Shown here: piece by piece, positions 7,502 to 16,095 of the stretch | How the letters are laid out: each line of letters begins with the position of its first letter | Position numbering within the stretch: the stretch's first letter is position 1 | Assembly (NCBI GenBank): GCA_900550035.1 | Contig: URQS01000042.1 | Coordinates: 1 to 28,127 of the forward strand | Source of the DNA: an uncultured Prevotella sp. | GTDB lineage: Bacteria; Bacteroidota; Bacteroidia; Bacteroidales; Bacteroidaceae | Direction of reading: 5' to 3' | Length of the DNA: 28,127 nucleotides | Notes under the pieces: model-generated | Told to the model about the DNA's origin: nothing | The model's input: only the letters and a program-made list of their open reading frames with translations | Databases searched by the model: none | Program-made: the position numbers and the translations under genes

Positions 7502-7509
7502 TAATTTTG
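7502..7509 (+). promoter_or_regulatory. Predicted -7 box of the moxR-bat operon
   Basis: TAATTTTG matches TAnnTTTG. A near-match to the -33 box (TTTC, 7477-7480) lies 21 nt upstream. The predicted transcript start near 7516 gives a leader of roughly 55 nt before the moxR ATG at 7570. Confidence 0.5.
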
Positions 7510-7569
7510 CGTGTGAAAAAGGTCGTCAGACCAAGGTTAAATAAATTTAGAATATAAATTTTTACTGAA

Positions 7570-8565
7570 ATGTCAGAATCAATAGATATCCGCCAACTCA
7601 ATGCCCGGATAGAACAGCAAAGCAGTTTTGTCACCAATCTGGTGACCGGTATGAACCAGGTAATCGTAGGCCAAAAGCACCTTGTAGAGTCGTTGCTCAT
7701 CTCGCTCCTTAGCGATGGCCACATCCTGTTGGAAGGTGTTCCGGGACTGGCAAAGACACTTGCCATCAAGACATTGTCAAGTCTTGTAGACGCAGACTTC
7801 AGCCGTATCCAGTTTACTCCCGACCTCTTGCCAGCCGACGTTGTGGGTACTTTGGTGTACTCGCAGAAGGACGAGGCTTTTCATGTGAAGAAAGGTCCGG
7901 TATTTGCCAACTTCGTATTGGCAGATGAGATCAACCGTGCTCCTGCCAAGGTGCAGAGTGCGCTGCTTGAGGCAATGCAGGAGCATCAGGTAACAATCGG
8001 CGAGCAGACATTCGCCCTGCCCAAGCCTTTCCTCGTAATGGCTACTCAGAACCCTATCGAGCAGGAGGGTACCTATCAGCTGCCCGAGGCTCAGGTGGAC
8101 CGTTTCATGCTTAAGGTGGTGATTGGCTATCCTACACTTGAGGAGGAAAAACAGATTATCCGTGAGAACATCAAGGGCGAGCACAAGAACGTGCTGCCGG
8201 TTACTACTGCTGAGGAGATTATGAAGGCTCGTGCCGTAGTTGAGGACGTTTATATCGACGAGAAGATTGAGCAGTACATTGCCGACATCGTTTTCGCTTC
8301 GCGCTATCCCGAGAAGTATGGTTTGGCTGAAATCAAGGATATGATAACATTCGGTGGTTCGCCGCGTGCAAGTATCAGTCTTGCCAAGGCAGCCCGTGCC
8401 TATGCCTTCATCAAGCATCGCGGCTATGTAGTGCCTGAGGACGTACGTGCCGTTGTTCACGACGTGATGCGCCATCGTATCGGACTCTCGTATGAGGCAG
8501 AGGCAAGCAACGTGACCAGCGAGGATATCGTATCAAAGATTATAAATAAGGTCGAAGTGCCTTAA
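7570..8565 (+). CDS. MoxR-family AAA+ ATPase of the bat operon
   Basis: The protein has 331 residues. Walker A GVPGLAKT lies at 56-63, Walker B VLADEI at 116-121, followed by NRAPAKVQSALLEAMQE, and sensor-1 MATQNP at 157-162. EGTYQLPEAQVDRFM is a MoxR-family hallmark. MoxR ATPases are chaperone-like and usually work with von Willebrand factor A (VWA) proteins encoded beside them. Here the downstream genes are a DUF58 protein and two VWA membrane proteins, so a role in assembling or activating the Bat membrane complex is likely (inference from context). It is the first gene of the operon, with a predicted promoter about 60 nt upstream. Confidence 0.93.
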   Translation: MSESIDIRQLNARIEQQSSFVTNLVTGMNQVIVGQKHLVESLLISLLSDGHILLEGVPGLAKTLAIKTLSSLVDADFSRIQFTPDLLPADVVGTLVYSQKDEAFHVKKGPVFANFVLADEINRAPAKVQSALLEAMQEHQVTIGEQTFALPKPFLVMATQNPIEQEGTYQLPEAQVDRFMLKVVIGYPTLEEEKQIIRENIKGEHKNVLPVTTAEEIMKARAVVEDVYIDEKIEQYIADIVFASRYPEKYGLAEIKDMITFGGSPRASISLAKAARAYAFIKHRGYVVPEDVRAVVHDVMRHRIGLSYEAEASNVTSEDIVSKIINKVEVP

Positions 8566-8569
8566 GAGA

Positions 8570-8617
8570 TGGTGAGGTGTTGAAGTGGTGAGGTGTTTAG
8601 ATGTTGAGGCGATGGAG
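8570..8617. repeat. Three 16-nt tandem units between moxR and the DUF58 gene
   Basis: The units are 8570-8585, 8586-8601 and 8602-8617. The first two share their first 12 bases (TGGTGAGGTGTT) exactly, and the third is more diverged. The array is G/T-rich and almost free of cytosine on the plus strand. It lies in the 101-bp moxR-DUF58 gap, unusually long for this operon. Confidence 0.6.
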
Positions 8618-8666
8618 TTGTCATATTACCCCGTCCTTACCACTAATAATAATAATTCGATTAATA

Positions 8667-9536
8667 ATGGAAACTTCAGAAATATTAAAGAAAGTCCGCA
8701 AGATTGAGATAAAGACTCGCGGACTCAGCCAGAATATCTTTGCCGGTCAGTATCATTCGGCCTTCAAGGGTAGGGGAATGGCTTTCTCTGAGGTGCGTGA
8801 ATACCAGTTTGGCGACGACGTTCGTGACATTGACTGGAATGTTACTGCGCGTTTCCGCAAACCGTTTGTCAAGGTTTTTGAGGAGGAACGTGAGCTTACT
8901 GTGATGCTGATGATAGATGTGTCAGGGTCGCTCTCGTTCGGTACGCGTCATTGCACAAAGTCGGATATGGCTGTCGAGATTGCGGCAACCATAGCCTTCA
9001 GCGCAATCCAGAACAATGACAAGATTGGCGTGATTTTCTTCTCCGACCGTATCGAGAAATTCATCCCTCCAAAGAAGGGACGAAAGCATATCCTGTATAT
9101 TATACGCGAGATGCTCGACTTCAAGCCGCAGAGCAGCAGGACCGACATAGGCGAAGCTATGGCTTTCTTTACACGAGCCATGAAGCGTCGTGCTACGGTA
9201 TTCGTGCTAAGCGATTTTCTTGACAAGAAAGACTTCTTGCGACAAATGCAGATTGCCAGTCGTAAGCACGACATTATGGCCATACAGGTGTACGACGGAT
9301 GGATGAAGAAACTGCCCGATGTAGGCTTGATGCGCATAGCAGATGCCGAGACCGGACACGAGATGTATCTTGACACGTCAAGCCGCAAGGTGCAGCGAAT
9401 GCATGCGCAATATTGGGCTGAGTCGGAGGCAAAGCTCAAGGACGTCTTCTCGCGTTCGAAAATCGACTGGGTATCGGTAGCGACAAACGACGATTATGTC
9501 AGAGCGATGATGCGCCTCTTCGGATCGCGTATTTAG
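8667..9536 (+). CDS. DUF58 domain protein of the bat operon
   Basis: The protein has 289 residues from METSEILKKV. The frame stays open 22 codons further upstream, but that extension lies in the gap after the 16-nt repeats and is not family-like, so the ATG at 8667 is preferred. The signature REYQFGDDVRDIDWNVTAR lies at 44-62, followed by a VWA-like MIDVSGSLSFG at 82-92 with DxSxS metal-site spacing. DUF58 proteins are almost always encoded after moxR and are thought to be cytosolic VWA-like partners of the ATPase. No membrane segment is seen. Its position in the moxR-DUF58-batA-batB order matches the Bacteroides aerotolerance operon. Confidence 0.9.
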   Translation: METSEILKKVRKIEIKTRGLSQNIFAGQYHSAFKGRGMAFSEVREYQFGDDVRDIDWNVTARFRKPFVKVFEEERELTVMLMIDVSGSLSFGTRHCTKSDMAVEIAATIAFSAIQNNDKIGVIFFSDRIEKFIPPKKGRKHILYIIREMLDFKPQSSRTDIGEAMAFFTRAMKRRATVFVLSDFLDKKDFLRQMQIASRKHDIMAIQVYDGWMKKLPDVGLMRIADAETGHEMYLDTSSRKVQRMHAQYWAESEAKLKDVFSRSKIDWVSVATNDDYVRAMMRLFGSRI

Positions 9537-9572
9537 AGATGTTACAGTCAGTCAAAACGTAAATAAAACATA

Positions 9573-10646
9573 ATGAGGCTATTCATTTCATATATATTGT
9601 CATTACTGTTCTGCGCTACTGTGTGCAATGCTCAGGAAGTGACAGTAGAGTCAAAAATAGATTCCATAGCAATACTTATAGGCCAGCAGGCTCATTTGTC
9701 GGTTGAAGTGTCGGCTAAGGAAGGGGCTAATGTCGTGTTCCCGCATTTCAAACGTTCGCAATATTATGTCCCAGGTGTTGAAGTGCTTGAGGAAACGTCG
9801 TCTGAGCCAGTTGTCTCGGATGGCATTCTTAAGGTGAGCCATTCATATACGCTTACAAGTTTTGATGAGAAACTGTATCCGTTGCCAGGTGTCAAGGTGA
9901 AAGTGAACGGGAAGGTGTACACTTCCAACCAGCTTGCCCTTAAGGTGGTGACTTGCGATGTGGACACTCTTCATCCCGAGAAATTCTTCCCTCCAAAGGA
10001 TGTTCAGGACAATCCTTTCATGTGGAGTGAGTGGACACCATTGATATGGTCGGCACTTGCTGTTATAGTGCTGTGTCTGGCTTTTGCCTATCTGTTGCAG
10101 CGATTGAAGCACAACAAGCCAATCATAGCCAAGATTCGTATTGTGAAGGTTGTACCTCCGCACCAGAAGGCGCTCAATGAGATTGAGAACCTGAAGAAGG
10201 TGAACTTCGAGTCGACCGACGACCAGAAGGAATACTACACAAAGCTTACTGAGGCGTTGCGCAAATACATCAAGGAGCGTTTCGGATTCAATGCTATGGA
10301 GATGACCAGTTCGGAGATTATCATGCACCTCAAGGCAAATGGCGACGAGAGTATGATGAACGAATTGCAGGAACTCTTCATGACAGCCGATTTGGTGAAG
10401 TTCGCCAAATATTCTTCATTGCTGAATGAGAAGGACATGAACCTCGTCAATGCCATTAACTTCATCGACAAGACGAAGCGCGAAGATGTTCCGACCGAGG
10501 AGAAGATTATGCCTACGCTGAGCGACGACGAGAAGAAGACCAACAAGAACCACATGGTGATAAAGTCGTTGCTGTGGCTGATTGGTATTGGTGCTTCTGT
10601 CTTGGTGGTTTACATTGTCTACAACGCATGGCTGTTGCTGGAATAA
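9573..10646 (+). CDS. Bat operon membrane protein (BatD/DUF4381-like)
   Basis: The 357-residue protein has an N-terminal signal peptide (about 1-20, ending CNA-QEV). A periplasmic beta-rich domain with a BatD-like pattern follows (ESKIDSIAILIGQQAHLSVEV, LPGVKVKVNGKVY). A membrane segment lies near 156-176, then a cytosolic helical domain of about 150 residues (EYYTKLTEALRKYIKERFG, MEMTSSEIIMHL), and a final membrane segment near 331-354. It lies between the DUF58 gene and batA, 36 bp and 16 bp from its neighbours. It probably belongs to the membrane Bat complex. It has no classical name that I recognise; its layout resembles a short BatD. Confidence 0.75.
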   Translation: MRLFISYILSLLFCATVCNAQEVTVESKIDSIAILIGQQAHLSVEVSAKEGANVVFPHFKRSQYYVPGVEVLEETSSEPVVSDGILKVSHSYTLTSFDEKLYPLPGVKVKVNGKVYTSNQLALKVVTCDVDTLHPEKFFPPKDVQDNPFMWSEWTPLIWSALAVIVLCLAFAYLLQRLKHNKPIIAKIRIVKVVPPHQKALNEIENLKKVNFESTDDQKEYYTKLTEALRKYIKERFGFNAMEMTSSEIIMHLKANGDESMMNELQELFMTADLVKFAKYSSLLNEKDMNLVNAINFIDKTKREDVPTEEKIMPTLSDDEKKTNKNHMVIKSLLWLIGIGASVLVVYIVYNAWLLLE

Positions 10647-10662
10647 GAAAAACGAATGACAA

Positions 10663-11661
10663 ATGGAATTTGCTAATAAAGAATACTTTATACTTATCTT
10701 ACTGTTGATTCCGTACATTGTATGGTATCTGTTATATCGTAAGAAAAGCGTGCCGTCGATGCGTGTCAGCACAACCGAAGCCTACCGCTACGGCTACAGT
10801 ACATGGCGCACACGTCTGGTACACGTTCCGATGGTGCTGCATTGCATCTGCTACACTTTGCTCGTATGCGTATTGGCACGTCCTCAGACACACAATGCGT
10901 GGGATACAAAGTCGGTAGAAGGCATTGACATCATGCTGGCTATGGACGTTTCGACCTCAATGCTTGCCGAAGACCTCAAGCCTAACCGACTGGAGGCTGC
11001 AAAGAACGTGGCTGCGGAATTCATAGCCGGACGTCCTAATGACAATATCGGTCTTACTATATTTGCTGGCGAGTCCTTCACCCAATGTCCTATGACAACC
11101 GACCACACGTCTCTGTTGTACATGTTGCAATCGGTACGTACTGACATTGCTGCCAGAGGCATCATCTCTGACGGAACAGCCATTGGTATGGGCTTGGCAA
11201 ATTCTGTGTCGCGTCTGAAGAGTTCAAAGGCCAAGAGCAAGGTGGTAATCTTGCTCACCGACGGTAGCAACAATATGGGCGACATCTCGCCTATGACGAG
11301 TGCTGAGATTGCCAAGAGCATGGGCATAAGAGTCTACACCATTGCCGTAGGCACCAATAAGGTAGCTCCATATCCGGTACCCGTGGCTGGAGGAATACAG
11401 TATGTAAATATGCCGGTAGAGATTGACACCAAGACACTTGAAGATATAGCCCAGACAACTGGCGGCAGTTCTTATCGTGCCACCAACAACAAAGAGTTGT
11501 CAAAGATTTACAAGGACATCGACACACTTGAAAAGACCAAGATGGACGTAAAGCGTTTCTCAAAGCGTTATGAGGCTTATCAGCCGTTCCTTCTCTTTGC
11601 TGTCCTCATGTTGTTGGTAGAGATTGTCTTGAGAAACACAGTACTTCGTAAAATTCCATAA
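10663..11661 (+). CDS. batA: BatA: membrane-anchored von Willebrand factor A protein
   Basis: The protein has 332 residues. Two membrane segments lie near the N-terminus (about 8-24 and 55-72) and one near the C-terminus (about 306-327). The VWA domain between them has a complete MIDAS metal site: DVSTS at 95-99, Thr172 in SDGTAIG, and LLTDG ending at 201. The segment RPQ just after the second membrane helix is shared with BatB. BatA is linked to oxygen tolerance in Bacteroides fragilis (established family knowledge), and its exact biochemical role is unknown. It is separated from batB by 11 bp, and the two proteins are clear paralogues. Confidence 0.92.
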   Translation: MEFANKEYFILILLLIPYIVWYLLYRKKSVPSMRVSTTEAYRYGYSTWRTRLVHVPMVLHCICYTLLVCVLARPQTHNAWDTKSVEGIDIMLAMDVSTSMLAEDLKPNRLEAAKNVAAEFIAGRPNDNIGLTIFAGESFTQCPMTTDHTSLLYMLQSVRTDIAARGIISDGTAIGMGLANSVSRLKSSKAKSKVVILLTDGSNNMGDISPMTSAEIAKSMGIRVYTIAVGTNKVAPYPVPVAGGIQYVNMPVEIDTKTLEDIAQTTGGSSYRATNNKELSKIYKDIDTLEKTKMDVKRFSKRYEAYQPFLLFAVLMLLVEIVLRNTVLRKIP

Positions 11662-11672
11662 AGCGAAACAGT

Positions 11673-12695
11673 ATGTTTAAATTTGCAGACCCATCATATC
11701 TATGGCTGTTAGTAGCCGTAGCCTTGCTCGTCGTACTCAGATTCTATAATCTGTTGAAACGCCGTCGTCTGATGTCGCGTCTTGGCGACAAACAGCTGTT
11801 GGCGGCAATGATGCCCGATGTGTCAAGAGGTCGTCCTACGGTGAAGTTCTGGTTACTTATAAGTGCATTGGCGCTTATGATTGTTATGCTTGCACGTCCT
11901 CAGATGGGGTCGAAGATATCCAACGACAAGCGCAACGGCATCGAGACGATTATAGCATTGGACATAAGTAATTCGATGCTTGCCCAGGACGTTGTCCCGT
12001 CGCGACTCGAAAAGAGCAAGATGCTCGTAGAGAGCCTTGTGGACAATTTCACTAATGACAAGATTGGTCTTGTCGTGTTTGCCGGCGATGCTTTCGTACA
12101 GTTGCCTATCACAAATGATTATGTGTCGGCCAAGATGTTTCTTCATGACATCAGTCCGTCGCTTATAACTACTCAAGGTACTGACCTTGCTCGTGCCATA
12201 AATCTCTCGGCAAGCAGTTTCACGCAGCAGCAGGGAGTGGGACGTGCCATTATTGTCATTACAGATGGCGAGGACCATGAGGGCGGAGCAGAGGAAGCAG
12301 TCAAGGCAGCGCGCAAGAAAGGCATTAATGTTTTCATATTGGGAATAGGTAGTAACAAGGGTGCGCCAATTCCCTTAGGTGGTGACTATCTCAAGGATGC
12401 TTCGGGCAATGTTGTTATGTCGGCTCTCAACGAGGATATGTGTCGTAGTTTGGCTCAGGCTGGTAGCGGTTCGTACATTCACGTCGACAATACCAATGAC
12501 GCTCAGGAGAAGCTCAACAGCGAGTTGGCTAAGCTTCAGAAAGGCACCACTCAAGATGTGGTTTACAGCGAGTATGCCGATCAGTTTCAGGCTTTCGGCC
12601 TTATTGTCATCCTGCTTCTGATAGTAGAGGCATGTTTGTTTGAGGCCAAAAACCCACGATTCAAGAATGTGTTCCTGTTCAAGAAGAAATCTTAA
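11673..12695 (+). CDS. batB: BatB: membrane-anchored von Willebrand factor A protein
   Basis: The 340-residue protein is a paralogue of BatA with the same layout. Membrane helices lie near 9-25 and 58-73, a VWA domain follows, and a C-terminal helix precedes a short basic tail (FKKKS). The MIDAS site is intact: DISNS at 97-101, Thr170 in TTQGTDLARA, and ITDGEDHEGG from 196. The GEDHEGGA block distinguishes BatB-type from BatA-type proteins. The two VWA proteins are thought to associate in the inner membrane with BatC and BatE (established for the family, mechanism unclear). The spacing to batC is 52 bp and contains a 12-nt tandem repeat. Confidence 0.92.
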   Translation: MFKFADPSYLWLLVAVALLVVLRFYNLLKRRRLMSRLGDKQLLAAMMPDVSRGRPTVKFWLLISALALMIVMLARPQMGSKISNDKRNGIETIIALDISNSMLAQDVVPSRLEKSKMLVESLVDNFTNDKIGLVVFAGDAFVQLPITNDYVSAKMFLHDISPSLITTQGTDLARAINLSASSFTQQQGVGRAIIVITDGEDHEGGAEEAVKAARKKGINVFILGIGSNKGAPIPLGGDYLKDASGNVVMSALNEDMCRSLAQAGSGSYIHVDNTNDAQEKLNSELAKLQKGTTQDVVYSEYADQFQAFGLIVILLLIVEACLFEAKNPRFKNVFLFKKKS

Positions 12696-12697
12696 AT

Positions 12698-12721
12698 AGA
12701 ATAAAGCTTAGAATAAGGCTT
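12698..12721. repeat. 12-nt tandem duplication between batB and batC
   Basis: AGAATAAAGCTT is followed immediately by AGAATAAGGCTT (one mismatch). It occupies much of the 52-bp gap, right after the batB stop codon. It may be a neutral duplication. Confidence 0.6.
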
Positions 12722-12747
12722 AAATAATTCCATAATCAAGAGATAAA

Positions 12748-13425
12748 ATGAGAATTGCTATAATTATAATTATGTTGGTAGCCTCGATGGTTGACGTAAG
12801 CGCACAATCCGACCGTCGTAGCATACGTAGTGGCAACCGTCAGTATCGCCAGCAGAATTTTGTTAAGGCAGAGGCCGAATACCGTAAGGCTGTTTCTGCC
12901 AACAGTTCCAATCCGCAGGCTTTGTACAATCTGGGCTGTGCCTTGATGATGCAGAATAAGGACTCGTTGGCAACAGTACAGTTTGAGAAAGCCGGACGCT
13001 TGGAGAAAGACGCCAAGCGCAAGGCTATGGTCTATTATAATATCGGATTTATCTGCCAGAACCATCGTCTGTATTCTGAGGCAATCGAGGCTTATAAGGA
13101 AAGTCTTCGAAATAATCCGTCCGACAACGAGACACGCTACAATCTTGAACTGTGCAAACGTCTGAACAAATCGAACAAGCAAAAGCAAAAACAGCAGAAC
13201 AATCAAAACAAACAGAATAACGACAAGAAAAAAGACAATAAGAAAAAGCAGGAAGAAAAGAACAAGCCACAGCAGCAAAAGTCTGAAGAGCAAAAGCAGA
13301 AGATGAGCAAGGATAACGCCGAGCAGCTGCTTAACGCTGCCATGCAAAACGAGCAGGCTACGCAGCGCAAGGTTAAGGAAGCGCAACGTGCAGGCAAGTC
13401 AAAACGTCTTGAGAAAAACTGGTAA
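12748..13425 (+). CDS. batC: BatC: TPR protein with a charged Gln/Lys-rich segment
   Basis: The protein has 225 residues. A signal peptide covers about 1-19 (ending VSA-QS). Tetratricopeptide repeats cover roughly 25-130, with repeats visible as NPQALYNLGCALM and KAMVYYNIGFICQ. A low-complexity K/Q/N/E-rich stretch follows at about 140-190, then a short C-terminal region (MSKDNAEQLLNAAMQNEQ). BatC is a periplasmic partner of BatB and BatE in the aerotolerance complex. The low-complexity stretch gives a long Leu-rich open frame on the opposite strand, which is not a gene. The mature N-terminus and TPR boundaries are estimates. Confidence 0.9.
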   Translation: MRIAIIIIMLVASMVDVSAQSDRRSIRSGNRQYRQQNFVKAEAEYRKAVSANSSNPQALYNLGCALMMQNKDSLATVQFEKAGRLEKDAKRKAMVYYNIGFICQNHRLYSEAIEAYKESLRNNPSDNETRYNLELCKRLNKSNKQKQKQQNNQNKQNNDKKKDNKKKQEEKNKPQQQKSEEQKQKMSKDNAEQLLNAAMQNEQATQRKVKEAQRAGKSKRLEKNW

Positions 13426-13443
13426 TAAGAAAATAAACTTTCA

Positions 13444-16053
13444 ATGGGAAAGCTAATGACAAAGCTAAATAGAATGAAACGGACCATATTGTTTTATGTT
13501 CTGTGCGTATTTACATTATGTACTTACGCACAGGGCATTTCTGTTTCTGCCCCGTCGCATGTAGCGACCGGCGAGAACTTCCGTCTGACGTATAGTATTA
13601 ATGCCCAGAGTGTGGACGACTTCCGGGCTGCCAACATTCCTTCGGGTCTTGAGGTGATAGCAGGTCCGTATACGTCCTATCAATCGAGCTATCAGATGAT
13701 TAACGGCCATACAAACCGTTCGGCAAGTGTCACCTACACCTATACTCTTTATGCAGAAAAGGCTGGCACTTACACCATTCCTGGCGCTCGTGCTAAGGTT
13801 GACGGTAAGACAATCGGTTCGCATTCTGTACGTATAAAGGTGTCGGGTGCGGCAAAGAGTGGAGGTTCGTCGGCTCCTAGAAATCATGAAGAAGAAACTT
13901 ACGATGTAAATAATTCTGGCCATATTTCGGCCAAGGATCTGTTTGTGAAGGTTAGCGCTAACAAGAAGCGTGTGCACGAGCAGGAACCAATACTGCTCAC
14001 TTACAAGGTCTACACACTTGTCGATCTGACTTCGCTCGATGGCAAGATGCCTGATCTTACAGGTTTTCATACCCAGGAAATAAAACTGCCACAGCAGAAG
14101 AGCTTTCATATAGAGAAGGTCAACGGTCGCAACTATCGTTGTGTTACATGGAGTCAGTATGTTATGTATCCCCAGATGACGGGCAAATTGCAGATTCCGA
14201 GCATTACATTCAAGGGTGTTGTAGTGGCTCGCAACAACTCTGTAGACCCCTTTGAAGCATTCTTCAATGGTGGTTCGGGCTATGTGGAGATAAAGCGTGA
14301 CATTGTGGCTCCAAGCTTGAACATCGAAGTACTTCCGCTTCCCGCCAAACCTGCTAATTTCAGCGGTGGCGTAGGACGTTTCAATATTTCTGCCCAGCTA
14401 CTTGGACGTGGCTCATACAAAGAAGGCGACCCCGTCACTTTGCGTGTAGTGGTTGGCGGCAACGGCAACCTTAAGCTTGTAAAGCAGCCTGTTGTCAATT
14501 TCCCCAAGGATTTTGACAAATATGACCCAAAGGTTACCGACCATACCCGTCTTACTGCAAATGGTATTGAGGGCAATATGGTTTACGACTATCTTGTTGT
14601 GCCGCGCAACCAAGGTAAATATACGATTCCTTCGGTAGAACTGAATTATTATGATGTGGATGCTGATTCATATAAGACCATCCGTACTCAGCCGATAGAG
14701 ATAAATGTAGGTAAGGGCGACGGAAAGAAGTCGTCGGTAACCGATTATTCGGGCGTAGAATCGTCCGACATCCGTGCAATCAAGACTGGCGAATCTACAT
14801 CTGGTAAAGGCTATTCGTTCTATCGTTCAGCTTCTTATTGGTTGGGACTTATTGTGCCTTTCGTGTTGTTCGTGAGCATTATTGTTTACCATCGCAATCG
14901 TGTACGCGAGAATGCTGACGTAGCACGTATGAAGGGCAAGCGTGCCAACAAGGTTGCAACCAAACGTCTGAAGAAGGCTCTGCAGCTTCTGAATGCCGGT
15001 CGTCAGGACATGTTCTACGACGAGACGTTAAGAGCGTTGTGGGGATATGCAGGCGATAAGTTGAACATGCCTGTAGAGCAACTTTCGCGCGAAAACATTG
15101 CTGCAAAGCTTGAAGAGCGTGAGATAAGCCATGACACTATCGACAAGTTTATTGCGGCTCTTGACGAGTGTGAATATGAACGTTATGCTCCAGGGGATGC
15201 TGGTGGCAACATGATGAAAACATACGATACGGCTATGATAGCTATTACTGACATAGAAGGCGATTTGAAGTTGTCGCGTGGCAAGCGTGATGCAAAGACT
15301 GCTTCTTCATTATCCATTGTAATCATTGGTTTTGTATTGTCGTTGTGCAGTCTGGAAGTCTCTGCTGCCAACAAGGCAGAGGCCGATTCGGCTTATACCA
15401 ACGGCAACTTTATACAGGCAGCCAAGATTTACAACGAACTGTTGAAGGCAGACGAAAGCGCAACTCTTTATTATAATTTAGGCAACGCCTACTACCGTCT
15501 GGGCAACATCGGTCAGTCGGTTGTGGCGTATGAGAAGGGTTTGCGTCTTGCACCGCAGGATGATGACATACGTGCCAATCTCAATTTTGTCCACAGCAAG
15601 ACCATCGACCGCGTGACATCAGGTTCGCGTATGTTCTTTGTCGATTGGTATGAGTCGTTGCTCAATCTTTGTAGCATAGACGGTTGGGCAGGCATTGGTG
15701 TGGCTTCGTTCATAGCTATGCTTGTGCTTGTTGCAGTCTATTTTCTTTGTGGTAGGGTGTTGCTGCGTAAGGTGGGCTTCTACGGATCGTTGCTTTCGTT
15801 TGTCATATTCATTATGTCAAATCTCTTTGCGTGGCAGCAGTTGCGAGCATTCAATGCTCACGATCGTGCTGTTGTAGTGAGTCCGTCCGTACAAATCCGA
15901 AAGACTCCTTCAGATACGAGTGCAAGCGCTTTCGTTCTTCACGAGGGCACGTCGGTAGTGATTACCGACAGTCAGATGAAGGGATGGCTTGGCATCCGTC
16001 TTGACGATGGTCGTGAGGGATGGATCAAGAGCAATCAGGTAGAAGTGATTTAA
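13444..16053 (+). CDS. BatD-BatE fusion protein
   Basis: The protein has 869 residues. The first part matches BatD: a signal peptide (through about residue 30), periplasmic immunoglobulin-like domains, a membrane segment near 465-482 and a cytosolic region to about 615. A hydrophobic stretch at about 621-640 (ending LEVSA-ANKAEAD) looks like a former signal peptide. BatE follows: a TPR pair at about 643-716, membrane helices near 751-774 and 780-800, and a C-terminal SH3-like domain. In Bacteroides, BatD and BatE are usually separate proteins. The predicted topology is consistent, with the TPR and SH3 parts periplasmic. The start could also be the ATG at 13474 (MKRTILFYVL), which would give a more standard signal peptide. 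It is the last gene of the operon. Confidence 0.85.
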   Translation: MGKLMTKLNRMKRTILFYVLCVFTLCTYAQGISVSAPSHVATGENFRLTYSINAQSVDDFRAANIPSGLEVIAGPYTSYQSSYQMINGHTNRSASVTYTYTLYAEKAGTYTIPGARAKVDGKTIGSHSVRIKVSGAAKSGGSSAPRNHEEETYDVNNSGHISAKDLFVKVSANKKRVHEQEPILLTYKVYTLVDLTSLDGKMPDLTGFHTQEIKLPQQKSFHIEKVNGRNYRCVTWSQYVMYPQMTGKLQIPSITFKGVVVARNNSVDPFEAFFNGGSGYVEIKRDIVAPSLNIEVLPLPAKPANFSGGVGRFNISAQLLGRGSYKEGDPVTLRVVVGGNGNLKLVKQPVVNFPKDFDKYDPKVTDHTRLTANGIEGNMVYDYLVVPRNQGKYTIPSVELNYYDVDADSYKTIRTQPIEINVGKGDGKKSSVTDYSGVESSDIRAIKTGESTSGKGYSFYRSASYWLGLIVPFVLFVSIIVYHRNRVRENADVARMKGKRANKVATKRLKKALQLLNAGRQDMFYDETLRALWGYAGDKLNMPVEQLSRENIAAKLEEREISHDTIDKFIAALDECEYERYAPGDAGGNMMKTYDTAMIAITDIEGDLKLSRGKRDAKTASSLSIVIIGFVLSLCSLEVSAANKAEADSAYTNGNFIQAAKIYNELLKADESATLYYNLGNAYYRLGNIGQSVVAYEKGLRLAPQDDDIRANLNFVHSKTIDRVTSGSRMFFVDWYESLLNLCSIDGWAGIGVASFIAMLVLVAVYFLCGRVLLRKVGFYGSLLSFVIFIMSNLFAWQQLRAFNAHDRAVVVSPSVQIRKTPSDTSASAFVLHEGTSVVITDSQMKGWLGIRLDDGREGWIKSNQVEVI

Positions 16054-16095
16054 TCAAAGTATCTTCAAATATATTAAATAAAACCATTCGCGATA

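Noticed and set aside
12736..13386. Long Leu-rich open frame on the minus strand
   Set aside because: It is the antisense of the Lys/Gln/Asn-rich stretch of batC. The low-complexity composition keeps the frame open, and nothing family-like is visible.
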